64,000 nt of DNA from an uncultured Bacteroidales bacterium (GCA_944323845.1 CALUUA010000004.1:62001-126000); one strand, 5' to 3'. Positions 53,101 to 62,087 are shown, counted from the first letter of the stretch. The notes: a model not told the origin generated them from the letters alone. Numbers and translations are program-made.

Positions 53101-54227
53101 TGCGTTTTGCCGACATACCCGGGAATGAAGCACTGAAGAAGGTTTTAGTTTCGATGGCGGATTCAGGGCGGGTAGGACACGCCCTCCTGCTGTTCGAAAA
53201 CGAAGGTTGCGGCGCACTGCCGCTTGCCTTGGCATATGTCCAGTATCTGAATTGTTCATGCAGGAAAGACGGAGACTCGTGCGGGGAGTGCCAGTCGTGT
53301 CTCCAGATGTCCCGTCTTGTCCATCCGGACACTCATTTCATTTTCCCTGTCAACTCCAGCAAGAAGGTGGATGTGTCCAAACCTCTTTCGGAATCGTTTC
53401 TCGGGCTGTGGAGGGAACTTGTCATCAGCAATCCGTATTTTCTGGAAGCTGATCTGTATTCCGCTCTCGGCATAGAAGGCAAGTCCGGCGTCATAGCCAT
53501 AGCCGAGGCCAGATATATTCTGGAGAAACTGTCCTATTCGGCAGTCGGGGACGGATACAAGTCCGTTCTGGTCTGGCTTCCCGAAAAAATGAATGCAGAG
53601 ACAGCCAACAAGTTGTTGAAAGTCGTGGAGGAGCCGCCGCAGAAGACGATTTTCATATTCATGACCCATAATCCGGACAAGGTCCTGCAGACGATTTTTT
53701 CCCGCTGCCAGAGCTACAGGGTCCTGCCTCTGCCGAAGGACGAGCTGAAGACGGCTCTTGCTGACAGGTTCGGAAAGGACGCTTCGTCTGCGGAGGAGTA
53801 TGCGGCAGCTGCGGGCGGCAGTATAGGGGTTGCGCTGGATGCCATGGGTGAAAGGGCGGAGCGTCAGGCTTTCATGCAGATATTCTCGGATCTGATTTCA
53901 GCCCTGTCTTCCCGGAATCTGTCCATGGCTTTGGACGCTTCCGATCAGATGGCTTCTCTGGATTCACGGGAAAAACAGAAAGCATTTTGTATATTTGCAG
54001 GAGAGTGTCTGCGTAAAATATTCCTGTATCAGCAGAATTTGCCGGAATTGGCAGGTGCAGGCCGGAACGAGGCCGGATTTTATGAGTCTGCCGCCGCGTC
54101 TGCGGGAAAGACATTCTGCCGCAAGGCGCTTTCGCTGACCGACCGTTCGCTTATGTTGCTTGACCGCAATGTCAATCCCAAAATGGTGTTCTGCGATATG
54201 GTGGGGCAGATGTTTTTAATTTTTTGA
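53100..54227 (+). CDS. holB: DNA polymerase III delta-prime-like clamp loader subunit
   Basis: This 375-residue AAA-type protein has the zinc-binding cysteine cluster CSCRKDGDSCGECQSC, the Walker-B-region KLLKVVEEPP, and the SRC motif (FSRCQSYRVLPL). A canonical Walker A lysine is absent (ENEGCGALPLA), as expected for delta-prime, which does not hydrolyse ATP. It would load the sliding clamp with tau/gamma and delta. It overlaps the prenyl synthase stop by one base. Confidence 0.85.
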   Translation: MRFADIPGNEALKKVLVSMADSGRVGHALLLFENEGCGALPLALAYVQYLNCSCRKDGDSCGECQSCLQMSRLVHPDTHFIFPVNSSKKVDVSKPLSESFLGLWRELVISNPYFLEADLYSALGIEGKSGVIAIAEARYILEKLSYSAVGDGYKSVLVWLPEKMNAETANKLLKVVEEPPQKTIFIFMTHNPDKVLQTIFSRCQSYRVLPLPKDELKTALADRFGKDASSAEEYAAAAGGSIGVALDAMGERAERQAFMQIFSDLISALSSRNLSMALDASDQMASLDSREKQKAFCIFAGECLRKIFLYQQNLPELAGAGRNEAGFYESAAASAGKTFCRKALSLTDRSLMLLDRNVNPKMVFCDMVGQMFLIF

Positions 54228-54234
54228 GAGAATT

Positions 54235-55431
54235 ATGGAAGGTTTTGATACAAACGAGGCCAAACAATATGACTGCTCCAGAGGCTGTATAGTCGAGCGG
54301 ACAGACGAAGGCGAACTGAAGTGTTCGTACCGGCAGGGATGCTGCAAACTGGAAGTCTACGACTGGCTTCCAGGCGTCGTGCAGGAGAAATACAGCAATT
54401 ATTTCGAGGTGCGTTTCAAGAATACGCGCAAAGGCATTTATGTCAACGCTTCGGGGCAGACAGTGAAGACCGGGGACATGGTGATAGTGGAGGCGGCGAA
54501 CGGACATGACCTCGGGATCGTGACTCTGGAAGGTCCGGTGGTGTCGAGGCAGATGATATGCAAGAAAATCAATCCCGAGACAGCCGCCCTCAAACGGATT
54601 TACCGGAAGGCGAAGCTGTTCGACATAGAGAAATGGCAGGAATCCATAGCAAGGGAACATGAAACTATGATCCGGGCCAGACAGATAGCCGCAGAAATGG
54701 GGCTTGAAATGAAAATCGGGGATGTCGAATTTCAGGGAGACGGGACCAAGGCCATCTTCTATTACATCGCAGACGGCAGGGTGGACTTCCGCCAGCTCAT
54801 CAAGGTCTTTGCGGAAGAATTCCGCATCAGGATAGAGATGAAGCAGATCGGCGCACGCCAGGAAGCGGGGCTTATAGGAGGACTCGGCGTCTGCGGCAGG
54901 GAATTGTGCTGCTCGAACTATATTTCGTCATTCCAGTCCATCACTACGGCATCCGCCAAATGTCAGGATCTTTCCCTGAATCCGCAGAAACTTGCAGGAC
55001 AGTGCGGAAAACTGAAATGCTGCCTGAACTATGAGACGGCGGCATACATTGACGCCCAGTCGCGCATACCCAAGGTTACCGGGCCGCTGGAGTTCCAGGA
55101 TGGCCTGGCTTATCTGATGAAGACGGATATCTTGAAGGAAGTGATGTATTTCTCCTATGACCAGAACAGTCTGGCGAACCTTTATCCGTTGGCAGCCTCC
55201 GATGTTCTGGATATCATACGCATGAACAGGAGAGGAGAAAAGCCGGAATCCCTTAAAACCGAACCGGAACCGTCGAATCTGGAGTTCGTCACGGCTGTCG
55301 GGGACGACAGCATCACCCGCTTCGACGACAACAGGAAGAAACGCAGGAAAAACCAGAGAAACAGGCAGTCCGGCCGTCAGAACGGCGGGCAGCAGCGTCA
55401 GACACGCCAGCCGAATCAGAAGAAGTCATGA
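54235..55431 (+). CDS. PSP1-domain protein (RicT/YaaT-like)
   Basis: This 398-residue protein has a conserved PSP1 core (about 40-300) with the Cys-rich segments GVCGRELCCSNYISSF and CGKLKCCLNYE, which in the related B. subtilis RicT help hold iron-sulfur clusters. The C-terminus (about 360-398) is Arg/Gln/Asn-rich and probably disordered, perhaps RNA-binding. The gene is 7 bp after holB; the same neighbours (holB-yaaT) are known from Firmicutes, which supports the call. Its stop overlaps trmB (ATGA). Confidence 0.85.
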   Translation: MEGFDTNEAKQYDCSRGCIVERTDEGELKCSYRQGCCKLEVYDWLPGVVQEKYSNYFEVRFKNTRKGIYVNASGQTVKTGDMVIVEAANGHDLGIVTLEGPVVSRQMICKKINPETAALKRIYRKAKLFDIEKWQESIAREHETMIRARQIAAEMGLEMKIGDVEFQGDGTKAIFYYIADGRVDFRQLIKVFAEEFRIRIEMKQIGARQEAGLIGGLGVCGRELCCSNYISSFQSITTASAKCQDLSLNPQKLAGQCGKLKCCLNYETAAYIDAQSRIPKVTGPLEFQDGLAYLMKTDILKEVMYFSYDQNSLANLYPLAASDVLDIIRMNRRGEKPESLKTEPEPSNLEFVTAVGDDSITRFDDNRKKRRKNQRNRQSGRQNGGQQRQTRQPNQKKS

Positions 55432-56204
55432 GCGGAAAAGACAAATTGAGGAAATTCAGGGAAAACGAGACCTTTTCCTGCCTCGTACAGCCGCAGACTT
55501 CCGAAGTCCTCGGCTGCGACCATCCTTTGAAAGGCCGGTGGAACGGGACTTTTTTCAAGAACCCCCAGCCGATAGTGCTGGAGCTGGGATGCGGCAAGGG
55601 CGAATATACCGTAGATCTGGGCTTGCGGACACCGTCATTGAACTACATAGGCGTGGACATAAAAGGCGCCAGATTGTGGAAAGGGGCCAAGTTCGCCCAT
55701 GAGCACCAGCTCCCGAATGTCGGATTCCTCCGCACCAGAATCGAGTTCATCGAGTCTCTTTTCGCTCCCGGGGAAGTCTCTGAAGTGTGGATCACATTTG
55801 CTGACCCTCAGATCGGCCGGGAAAAGAAACGCCTGACATCCCCGCTTTTCCTGTCCAGATACAGGAATTTCATGAAGCAGGGAGGTATCGTACACTTGAA
55901 GACGGACAGCAGGTACCTTCACGAATATTCCAAGGCCATTGCGCAGCATAACGGTCTGAAAATATTGGCGGCTTCCACCGATATATACGGAAAGGACAGG
56001 GAAAAACTTTACGGCAGCGGAATCATGTCCGTCTGCGGGAAGGACGCCGTGGATGCCTTGTTCGAAGTCAGGACTTTCTATGAAAACCAGTATCTGGCCA
56101 AAGGCCTGCCTATCACATATCTGGCATTCATTATCGACCACGACGGCCCGTATCTCAGTCCAGATTGGGAGCCTGATCCGTCATGGCTGCCCAGTGAATC
56201 CTGA
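55428..56204 (+). CDS. trmB: tRNA (guanine-46-N7)-methyltransferase
   Basis: The 258-residue protein has the SAM-binding LELGCGKGEYTVDL, the ITFADPQIGREKKRLTSPLFL segment equivalent to the family's DPWPK...KRR block, and C-terminal VRTFYENQYLAKGLPITYLAF. It methylates G46 in the variable loop of tRNA. Starts in an ATGA overlap with the PSP1 gene, and its last 50 bp overlap the 3' end of the convergent miaA gene. Confidence 0.94.
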   Translation: MSGKDKLRKFRENETFSCLVQPQTSEVLGCDHPLKGRWNGTFFKNPQPIVLELGCGKGEYTVDLGLRTPSLNYIGVDIKGARLWKGAKFAHEHQLPNVGFLRTRIEFIESLFAPGEVSEVWITFADPQIGREKKRLTSPLFLSRYRNFMKQGGIVHLKTDSRYLHEYSKAIAQHNGLKILAASTDIYGKDREKLYGSGIMSVCGKDAVDALFEVRTFYENQYLAKGLPITYLAFIIDHDGPYLSPDWEPDPSWLPSES

Positions 56205-57171
56205 CCCCGCGCCTTTCCATGCCGCGGAACCATGTCATCTGCCTTTTCGCGAACTGATGTATCGCGATGGCCAGCAGTTTCTTCATTTCCTCGTACTCCA
56301 GTACGCCGGTTAAGTACAGGGTGACGAATTTGTATTCAAGTCCGTAATATATCAGGTCTTCGGCTTTCAGACCGCTGTCCAGCAGCCTTCGCACTTCATC
56401 CGTCAGCCCTTCTTCCAGTCGGGCCTCAAGCCTCCTGTCTATTCTGGCATTCCTTTCCTCCCGGCTTACCAACGTCCCGATGAAATAAGTGCTTTTCGGC
56501 AGCACGGAAGTGTGCCCTACCGGATGCTCGGCCTCGTAAACCGCTATCTCTATGGCTCTTATCAGACGCTTTCTGGTGTCGTAGTCGGTAGAATTGTGAA
56601 GCGGTTTCAGGGAAGCGAGTTTCCGGATGAGCGAAGGGGTGTCCATCTGCTCCAGCGCGGCCCTCAATTCAGGGTCTGCAGGAACTTCCGGAAGCGAGTA
56701 TCCCATAGTGGCAGCCTCGATGTAAAGCCCTGAACCGCCGCAGAGTATCGGGATATTCCCCCTCTCCCTGACCTCTTTCCACGCTCTTTCGAAATCCCGC
56801 TGATACTCGTAGATATTGTATTTGCTCCCGGCGTCGGCTATGTCTATCAGATGATAGGCCACATCCCCGTACTCTCCCAGATCCTTCCCGGTCCCTATAT
56901 CCATGCCTCTGTAGACCTGCCTCGAATCGGCCGAGATGATTTCCGCCCGTGTGCCTGCGGCAATATCGCCGTTTTCCGCCATCCTCCTCACCTGATGTGC
57001 CAGACTGACAGCATATCCCGTCTTCCCTGAAGCTGTCGGCCCCAATACGCAGATAAGGTCATATTGTCCGTCAAGATATTGACGGACAACGCTGTCGAAA
57101 TCTACCGCCTCGCCTTGCGGCAATTCTGCCATCGGCGGGACTCCTTTTGCGGGTATGTCTTTTGCTTTCAT
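56155..57171 (-). CDS. miaA: tRNA dimethylallyltransferase
   Basis: This 338-residue enzyme has the Walker-A loop GPTASGKT (44-51), the DSRQVYRGMDIGTGK block and the GGSGLYIEA segment of MiaA. It adds an isopentenyl group to A37 of tRNAs that read UNN codons. The N-terminal 35 residues extend beyond the usual start, and ATG at residue 14 is an alternative. Convergent with trmB; coding regions overlap tail to tail by 50 bp. Confidence 0.95.
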   Translation of the reverse strand: MKAKDIPAKGVPPMAELPQGEAVDFDSVVRQYLDGQYDLICVLGPTASGKTGYAVSLAHQVRRMAENGDIAAGTRAEIISADSRQVYRGMDIGTGKDLGEYGDVAYHLIDIADAGSKYNIYEYQRDFERAWKEVRERGNIPILCGGSGLYIEAATMGYSLPEVPADPELRAALEQMDTPSLIRKLASLKPLHNSTDYDTRKRLIRAIEIAVYEAEHPVGHTSVLPKSTYFIGTLVSREERNARIDRRLEARLEEGLTDEVRRLLDSGLKAEDLIYYGLEYKFVTLYLTGVLEYEEMKKLLAIAIHQFAKRQMTWFRGMERRGVRIHWAAMTDQAPNLD

Positions 57172-57194
57172 AGCGGCTCCGGAATTTTATGCTG

Positions 57195-57202
57195 CAAATT
57201 TA
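57195..57202 (-). promoter_or_regulatory. -7 box of miaA
   Basis: Minus-strand TAAATTTG, a perfect -7 box 23 bp before the ATG at 57171. No -33 element was found. Confidence 0.55.
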
Positions 57203-57249
57203 ATAAAATGTATTGACCGGATAAAATGGGCACATTTGCCGAAAAACAT

Positions 57250-57257
57250 TAAATTTG
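57250..57257 (+). promoter_or_regulatory. -7 box of smpB
   Basis: TAAATTTG, 37 bp before the smpB start. The TTTG at 57235 is too near for a -33 element. Confidence 0.55.
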
Positions 57258-57294
57258 TAGGATTATATTATATAATAGGAGAGGAAACTGTATC

Positions 57295-57744
57295 ATGCCC
57301 AAGGCGAAGAGTAAAGTAGAGATAAAGAACAGGCGGGCTTCATTCGACTATGAATTCATAGACACCTATGTGGCCGGCATAGTTCTGACAGGGACGGAGA
57401 TCAAGTCGATAAGGGCCGGCAAGGCGTCCCTTGTCGACGGGTTCTGTTATTTCAACAACGGAGAGCTTTATGTGAAAAACATGCATGTCGCGGAGTACCA
57501 CTGGGGCAGTTGGGGGAAGCACGATCCGAGACGGGACCGCAAGCTGCTTCTCAAGAAAAAGGAACTCGACAGGCTGCAGAGGGCGGTGAAGGAAAAAGGA
57601 CTGACCATAGTGGCTGTCAGGCTCTTCATCGCGGAGAACGGGTACGCGAAACTGCTCATAGCTCTGGCCAGGGGAAAGAAAGAATACGACAAGCGGCAGT
57701 CGATCAAGGAGAAAGACCTGCGCCGCGAAATGGAACGATACTGA
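57295..57744 (+). CDS. smpB: SsrA-binding protein SmpB
   Basis: The 149-residue basic protein has the SmpB pattern: [29 protein letters not shown] is interrupted by no gaps, then [13 protein letters not shown] and the Lys/Arg-rich tail ([23 protein letters not shown]). It brings tmRNA to stalled ribosomes. The tmRNA gene itself is not in this window. pfkA follows after 27 bp and may share the transcript. Confidence 0.97.
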   Translation: MPKAKSKVEIKNRRASFDYEFIDTYVAGIVLTGTEIKSIRAGKASLVDGFCYFNNGELYVKNMHVAEYHWGSWGKHDPRRDRKLLLKKKELDRLQRAVKEKGLTIVAVRLFIAENGYAKLLIALARGKKEYDKRQSIKEKDLRREMERY

Positions 57745-57771
57745 TTCAATCAAATCAAAACAAGAGATACT

Positions 57772-58761
57772 ATGGCTAAAAGGATTTCAACGATCGGGAT
57801 TCTAACTTCAGGCGGCGATGCTCCCGGAATGAATGCCGCCATCAGGGCCGTGACCCGCGCGGCCATATACAACGGATGGAAAGTCAAGGGCATATACAGA
57901 GGGTATGAAGGCCTAATCAACAATGAAATCAAGGATCTGACTACGGAAAGCGTCAGCAGCACGATCCAGAGAGGCGGGACTATCCTCAAGACGGCGCGGT
58001 CGGAAGAATTTATGACCGAAGCCGGCAGGACCAAGGCTTATGAGAATCTTGTGGCGCATGGTATCGACGCCCTTATCGTCATAGGCGGAAACGGATCCCT
58101 CGCAGGAGCCCAGGCTCTCGCGCAGGAGCATGACATCACATGCATCGGTCTTCCGGGGACTATCGACAATGACCTTTACGGTACCGATTCGACCATAGGC
58201 TATGATACGGCACTAAATACCATAGTGGAATGCGTGGACAAGATCAGGGATACCGCCACTTCCCATGACCGGATATTCTTCATAGAAGTCATGGGCAGGG
58301 ATGCCGGTTTTCTGGCGCAGAACAGCGCCATTGCCGCCGGCGCCGAGGCGGCTATCATTCCTGAAGATCAGACCGATATCGACCAGCTGGAGCAGTTCAT
58401 CAGCAGAGGGGTGAGAAAGAGCAAGAACAGCAGCATTGTCATAGTGGCGGAAGCGTCCAAGGACGGAGTCGGAGGCGCCATGCACTATGCCGAACGTGTC
58501 AGGAACGAATATCCGCAGTACGATGTGCGCGTGACGATTCTGGGACATCTCCAGAGGGGAGGCAAGCCGAGCGCTTTCGACAGGATTCTGGCCAGCCGCC
58601 TCGGTACTGCCAGCATAGAAGCCCTGCTTGAAGGCCAGCGGAATGTCATGATCGGCATTTCCGATGATCAGATCGTCTATGTACCTTTCTCCAAGGCTAT
58701 CAAAAAGGACAAACCGATCGACAAGGAACTGATAAATGTCCTGAACGTGTTGTCTATCTGA
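57772..58761 (+). CDS. pfkA: 6-phosphofructokinase
   Basis: This 329-residue enzyme has [12 protein letters not shown] near its N-terminus, the catalytic [11 protein letters not shown] and the fructose-6-phosphate site EVMGRDAGF. It phosphorylates fructose-6-phosphate in glycolysis. The nucleotide-loop motif reads GGNGS in place of the common GGDGS: Asn sits where E. coli PfkA has the Mg-binding Asp103, while the following Gly that favours ATP over pyrophosphate is kept. ATP use is therefore likely but not certain. Confidence 0.93.
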   Translation: MAKRISTIGILTSGGDAPGMNAAIRAVTRAAIYNGWKVKGIYRGYEGLINNEIKDLTTESVSSTIQRGGTILKTARSEEFMTEAGRTKAYENLVAHGIDALIVIGGNGSLAGAQALAQEHDITCIGLPGTIDNDLYGTDSTIGYDTALNTIVECVDKIRDTATSHDRIFFIEVMGRDAGFLAQNSAIAAGAEAAIIPEDQTDIDQLEQFISRGVRKSKNSSIVIVAEASKDGVGGAMHYAERVRNEYPQYDVRVTILGHLQRGGKPSAFDRILASRLGTASIEALLEGQRNVMIGISDDQIVYVPFSKAIKKDKPIDKELINVLNVLSI

Positions 58762-58780
58762 AAAAATATTCTTACCTTTG
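58750..58780 (+). promoter_or_regulatory. Promoter of the rplM-rpsI(-rpsB-tsf) unit
   Basis: TTG (58750-58752), 20 nt, TACCTTTG (58773-58780), a full consensus match partly inside the pfkA stop region. A 5-bp hairpin, CCCTA/TAGGG (58785-58801), would sit at the extreme 5' end of the transcript. Confidence 0.75.
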
Positions 58781-58840
58781 CACCCCCTATATAGAGTAGG
58801 GATCGCAAAATTTAGTATTAACCATTTAAAGATCAAGACA

Positions 58841-59293
58841 GTGGACACACAGAGTTACAAAACAGTATCGCTTAAAGCAGGCGATATCAAAAAGGAGTGG
58901 GTTCTCATAGATGCCACAGACCTGGTGCTGGGCCGTCTTGCTTCCAGAGTCGCGCTTGTACTTCGCGGGAAGAACAAGCCGAGCTATACTCCGCATATGG
59001 ATTGCGGGGATAATGTCATCATTATCAATGCTGACAAGATAAAGCTGACGGGGGACAAGATGACCGACAAGGTGTATGTCCGTCATACCGGCTATCCGGG
59101 AGGACAGCGCTTCACCACGCCTAAGGAAATTTTGAAGAAAAAGCCCACAGAGCTTGTAAGGATGGCCGTCAAGGGTATGCTTCCGAAGAACCGTCTCGGA
59201 GCAAAGCTGATCAATAACCTGTATCTGTATCAGGGCAGCGAGCATCCGCATCAGGCGCAGAAACCAAAAACAATCAAGTTAAACGAAATTTAG
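58841..59293 (+). CDS. rplM: 50S ribosomal protein L13
   Basis: The protein of about 150 residues starts with GTG ([24 protein letters not shown]), the normal L13 N-terminus in Bacteroidota; the ATG at 58778 lies inside the promoter and is excluded. Conserved blocks [27 protein letters not shown] and [12 protein letters not shown] are present. An early assembly protein of the large subunit. rpsI follows after 7 bp. Confidence 0.97.
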   Translation: MDTQSYKTVSLKAGDIKKEWVLIDATDLVLGRLASRVALVLRGKNKPSYTPHMDCGDNVIIINADKIKLTGDKMTDKVYVRHTGYPGGQRFTTPKEILKKKPTELVRMAVKGMLPKNRLGAKLINNLYLYQGSEHPHQAQKPKTIKLNEI

Positions 59294-59300
59294 TCAGAGG

Positions 59301-59690
59301 ATGAAAGTAGTAAACGCCCTTGGAAGACGTAAATCGGCAGTCGCTCGTGTTTATGTCGTTGCTGGAAAAGGCAACATCACCGTTAATGGTCGTGAAATCA
59401 ACAACTATTTCAAAGAAGACGCGCTCCGTTATATTGTGAACCAGCCTTTTGAAGTTACAGGAACGGCAGGACAGTTTGACGTGAAGGTTAATGTCGACGG
59501 CGGCGGTGTCAAAGGTCAGGCAGAGGCCATAAGGCTCGGCATCTCCCGCGCACTTTGCGAGGTGGACAAAGAGGCTTATCGCCCTGCATTGAAAGCCAAC
59601 GGCTTCCTTACCCGCGACGCACGCGAAGTCGAGAGAAAGAAACCTGGTCAGCCTGGTGCACGTAGACGCTTCCAGTTCAGCAAACGTTAG
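59301..59690 (+). CDS. rpsI: 30S ribosomal protein S9
   Basis: The 129-residue protein has [12 protein letters not shown], the internal [19 protein letters not shown] and the basic C-terminal tail [18 protein letters not shown] that reaches the P-site tRNA. Gene order rplM-rpsI is standard. Confidence 0.98.
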   Translation: MKVVNALGRRKSAVARVYVVAGKGNITVNGREINNYFKEDALRYIVNQPFEVTGTAGQFDVKVNVDGGGVKGQAEAIRLGISRALCEVDKEAYRPALKANGFLTRDAREVERKKPGQPGARRRFQFSKR

Positions 59691-59905
59691 TGTTTGGTCT
59701 GACGATTTACAGTGTCAGGCAGTCCGTCCGGAAAATCAGTGGACCTGTGCGGGGATGTGAATCTCCCATTGCTACCACGGTTTGACGAGACTGCGGAAAA
59801 TCACGGAGACCGGCAAGTCCGCTACTCCGGATTGAAGTGGATAAACCCTGCAGGCAGGCATTCGGACCTGGAGGGAAAGTGAAACAAAAGTAAAAATCAT
59901 TTAAG
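59691..59905 (+). ncRNA. Structured leader RNA between rpsI and rpsB, family unassigned
   Basis: This 215-bp gap is GC-rich, unlike the AT-rich short gaps elsewhere, and has several possible helices: CTGAC/GTCAG (59699-59725 region), GGGGAT/ATCTCCC (59754-59770 region), and two competing helices, GCGGA/TCCGC and CGGAG/CTCCG, between 59795 and 59840. There is no open frame of note and no TAnnTTTG box. It probably acts as a leader that controls rpsB-tsf, for example through binding of S2. I do not recognise a known family. Confidence 0.45.
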
Positions 59906-60787
59906 ATGCCAAGAACAAATTTCCAAGAACTGCTTGATGCAGGTGTTCATTTCGGACATCTGGCGAGGAAGTGGAACCCTAAAATGGCTCCTTATATCTT
60001 CGATCAGAAAAACGGAATCCATATCATTGACCTGCACAAGAGTATAGTAAAGATAGACGAAGCTGCGAACGTAATGAAACAGTTCGCCCGTTCAGGCCGC
60101 AAAATCCTTTTTGTAGCCACCAAGAAGCAGGCGAAGGATATCGTTGCGGAGAAGGCAGCATCGGTCAACATGCCATATGTGACAGAGAGATGGCCGGGCG
60201 GAATGCTTACCAATTTCCCTACCATCCGCAAGGCTGTCAAGAAGATGAACTCCATCGACAAGATGATTGAAGATGGTACTTTCGATACTCTGGCCAAGAG
60301 AGAGCGTCTCCAGATCACCCGTCAGAGGGCGAAACTGGAGAAGAACCTCGGTTCCATCAAGGATCTGAGCCGTCTCCCTTCCGCTATTTTCGTAGTGGAC
60401 GTGCAGAAAGAGATGAATGCAGTAAAAGAGGCAAATCGTCTTAATATCCCGGTTATCGCAATGGTTGATACTTGCTGCGATCCTACTCCGGTTGACTATG
60501 TGATTCCGGCAAATGACGATGCTGCAAAATCCATCTCTTATATCGTGGATGTCCTCTGCCGTGCTGTGGCGGAAGGCCTTGAAGAAAGGAAGATAGAGAA
60601 GGAAAAAGAGGCTCCTGAGCAGATTGACGCCCAGAACGCCGGCGGCAAGAAGCTTCGCGCACGCAAGGTGAAGACTGAAGAGGCTGCGGAAGAGGCAGCA
60701 CCTGCTCCTAAGGAGGAGACAGCTGCACCGGCACCAGTCGAGGAACCGGTTGCAGAGCCTGCGGCTGATGAGGCCAAGGCCGAGTAA
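59906..60787 (+). CDS. rpsB: 30S ribosomal protein S2
   Basis: This 293-residue protein matches S2 over residues 1-230 ([54 protein letters not shown]). The remaining tail of about 60 residues is rich in Ala, Glu and Pro and likely unstructured. Such acidic tails occur in Bacteroidota S2 proteins. It is followed by tsf, the usual pair. Confidence 0.98.
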   Translation: MPRTNFQELLDAGVHFGHLARKWNPKMAPYIFDQKNGIHIIDLHKSIVKIDEAANVMKQFARSGRKILFVATKKQAKDIVAEKAASVNMPYVTERWPGGMLTNFPTIRKAVKKMNSIDKMIEDGTFDTLAKRERLQITRQRAKLEKNLGSIKDLSRLPSAIFVVDVQKEMNAVKEANRLNIPVIAMVDTCCDPTPVDYVIPANDDAAKSISYIVDVLCRAVAEGLEERKIEKEKEAPEQIDAQNAGGKKLRARKVKTEEAAEEAAPAPKEETAAPAPVEEPVAEPAADEAKAE

Positions 60788-60819
60788 GAAGGTACAAATA
60801 TTCTAAATTCTTGAAAACA

Positions 60820-61815
60820 ATGGAAATCAAAGCAGCTGACGTAATGAAACTGCGTCAAATGACAGGCGCCGGAATGATGGACTGCAAGAAGGCACTTGTG
60901 GAAGCCAATGGCGATTATGCCCGGGCACAGGAGATTATCCGTGAGAAAGGCAAGCTCGTGGCAGCCAAAAGGGCTGACAGGGAGACTTCGGAAGGTGCTG
61001 CCATCGCTAAGGTGGACGGCGGCAAGGCTATCCTTGTGGCTCTCGGCTGTGAGACTGACTTCGTTGCCAAGAACGAAGAGTTCCAGACACTTGCCAATGC
61101 CATAGCTGATGCAGCGCTTGCACAGTTCCCTGCAGATGCCCAGGCGCTCAATGCCTGCAAGCTCGCAGACGGCAGGACAGTGGAGGCAGCCGTTACGGAA
61201 CAGACCGGAAAGACCGGCGAGAAGCATTCGATAGCTTACTATGCATGTCTTGAGGCTCCGTACATCTCATCTTATATCCACAAGATCAACGGGAAACTTG
61301 CTGCCCTCGTGGCATTCAGCAAGGAAGTCCCTGCCGAAGCCGGCAAAGGCATCGCAATGCAGGTCGCTTCCATGAATCCGGTGGCTGTAAACAAGGAGTC
61401 CGTGCCTCAGAGTGTCATTGACAATGAACTTGCAGTGGCAGTCGAGAAGACTAAGGAAGAGCTTGTGAAGAAAGCGGTGAACTCCGCTCTCGAAAAGGCC
61501 GGAATCAATCCGGCACATGTCGACAGCGAGGATCATATCGAGTCGAATACAGCCAAGGGGTGGCTTACTCCAGAACAGGCTGACAAGGCCCGCGAGATCA
61601 TCAAGACCGTTTCCGCCGAGAAGTCTGCAAATCTTCCTGAGGCCATGATCAAGAATATCGCGAACGGCCGTCTGAACAAGTTCTTCAAGGAGAACACCCT
61701 CGAGGAACAGGAGTATCAGATGGGCGACGGAAAGGTATCCGTGAAGGATTATCTTGCCGGCGTAGACAAGGACGCGAAGATCATCGCATTCAAGAGATTC
61801 TCTCTTAACGACTAA
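60820..61815 (+). CDS. tsf: Elongation factor Ts
   Basis: The 331-residue protein has the N-terminal UBA domain ([19 protein letters not shown]), the [12 protein letters not shown] core motif that contacts EF-Tu, and two dimerisation/core repeats. It exchanges GDP for GTP on EF-Tu. It is somewhat longer than the E. coli protein (283), with extra residues in the core. ATG at 60820 is used; a TTG three codons earlier is less likely. The unit ends at the hairpin from 61849. Confidence 0.97.
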   Translation: MEIKAADVMKLRQMTGAGMMDCKKALVEANGDYARAQEIIREKGKLVAAKRADRETSEGAAIAKVDGGKAILVALGCETDFVAKNEEFQTLANAIADAALAQFPADAQALNACKLADGRTVEAAVTEQTGKTGEKHSIAYYACLEAPYISSYIHKINGKLAALVAFSKEVPAEAGKGIAMQVASMNPVAVNKESVPQSVIDNELAVAVEKTKEELVKKAVNSALEKAGINPAHVDSEDHIESNTAKGWLTPEQADKAREIIKTVSAEKSANLPEAMIKNIANGRLNKFFKENTLEEQEYQMGDGKVSVKDYLAGVDKDAKIIAFKRFSLND

Positions 61816-61848
61816 ATGACAGATCCCGGTTTCCGGATCATCTATAGG

Positions 61849-61887
61849 AAAAATCCGTCAGTGCGTTTGCACTGTCGGATTTTTTTC
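61849..61887 (+). terminator. Terminator of the ribosomal protein operon, overlapping the his promoter
   Basis: AAAAATCCG-T-CAGTGC (61849-61864) pairs with GCACTG-T-CGGATTTTT (from 61869), loop GTTT, one T-T mismatch, then a run of T to 61887. Its loop region supplies the TTTG (-33) of the histidine promoter. Confidence 0.85.
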
Positions 61888-61897
61888 TTTAAATTTG
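61866..61897 (+). promoter_or_regulatory. Promoter of the histidine operon
   Basis: TTTG (61866-61869), 20 nt, TAAATTTG (61890-61897) is a complete consensus. The -33 element lies in the loop of the preceding terminator and the -7 box begins 3 bp after its T run. Transcription would begin near 61904, 13 bp before the leader peptide ATG. Confidence 0.8.
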
Positions 61898-61916
61898 TAG
61901 GAACAACGGATAAAAC

Positions 61917-61970
61917 ATGACACTTCGACTTTCATACAGGCTTCACCACCATCATATTTACGGAATATGA
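61917..61970 (+). CDS. hisL: Histidine operon leader peptide
   Basis: A 17-codon frame, MTLRLSYRLHHHHIYGI, ends in TGA at 61968. Four consecutive His codons (CAC CAC CAT CAT, 61944-61955) lie just downstream of the his promoter and before a terminator and hisG, the classic layout of a leader peptide that senses charged tRNA-His. The start ATG is about 13 nt from the predicted transcription start. Too short for standard gene finders. Confidence 0.85.
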   Translation: MTLRLSYRLHHHHIYGI

Positions 61971-61977
61971 CGGCAGG
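61971..61977 (+). promoter_or_regulatory. Antiterminator segment of the his attenuator
   Basis: CGGCAGG begins right after the leader stop codon. It is identical to the core of the terminator's 3' arm (62027-62033), so it can pair with CTTGCCG (62013-62019) in the 5' arm and block the terminator. A ribosome at the leader stop covers it; one stalled on the His codons leaves it free. Confidence 0.75.
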
Positions 61978-62007
61978 TCTGGCCATGCATTGAAGTATTG
62001 GATTATA

Positions 62008-62043
62008 AAGAGCTTGCCGCAAAGACCGGCAGGCTCTTTTTTT
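62008..62043 (+). terminator. his operon attenuator terminator
   Basis: AAGAGCTTGCCG (62008-62019) pairs with CGGCAGGCTCTT (62027-62038), 12 pairs including one G-T, 7-nt loop, then seven T in a row (62037-62043). It lies 38 bp after the leader stop and 44 bp before the hisG ATG, the right place to end transcription before the structural genes. Confidence 0.88.
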
Positions 62044-62087
62044 ATGCCGGTCTGCAGAGCCCGGTATTTTAAAACGAACTTACTATT

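Noticed and set aside
59740-59890. Possible cobalamin riboswitch before rpsB
   Set aside because: Short stretches recall the cobalamin core, but the order of conserved boxes does not fit, and the downstream gene is ribosomal.
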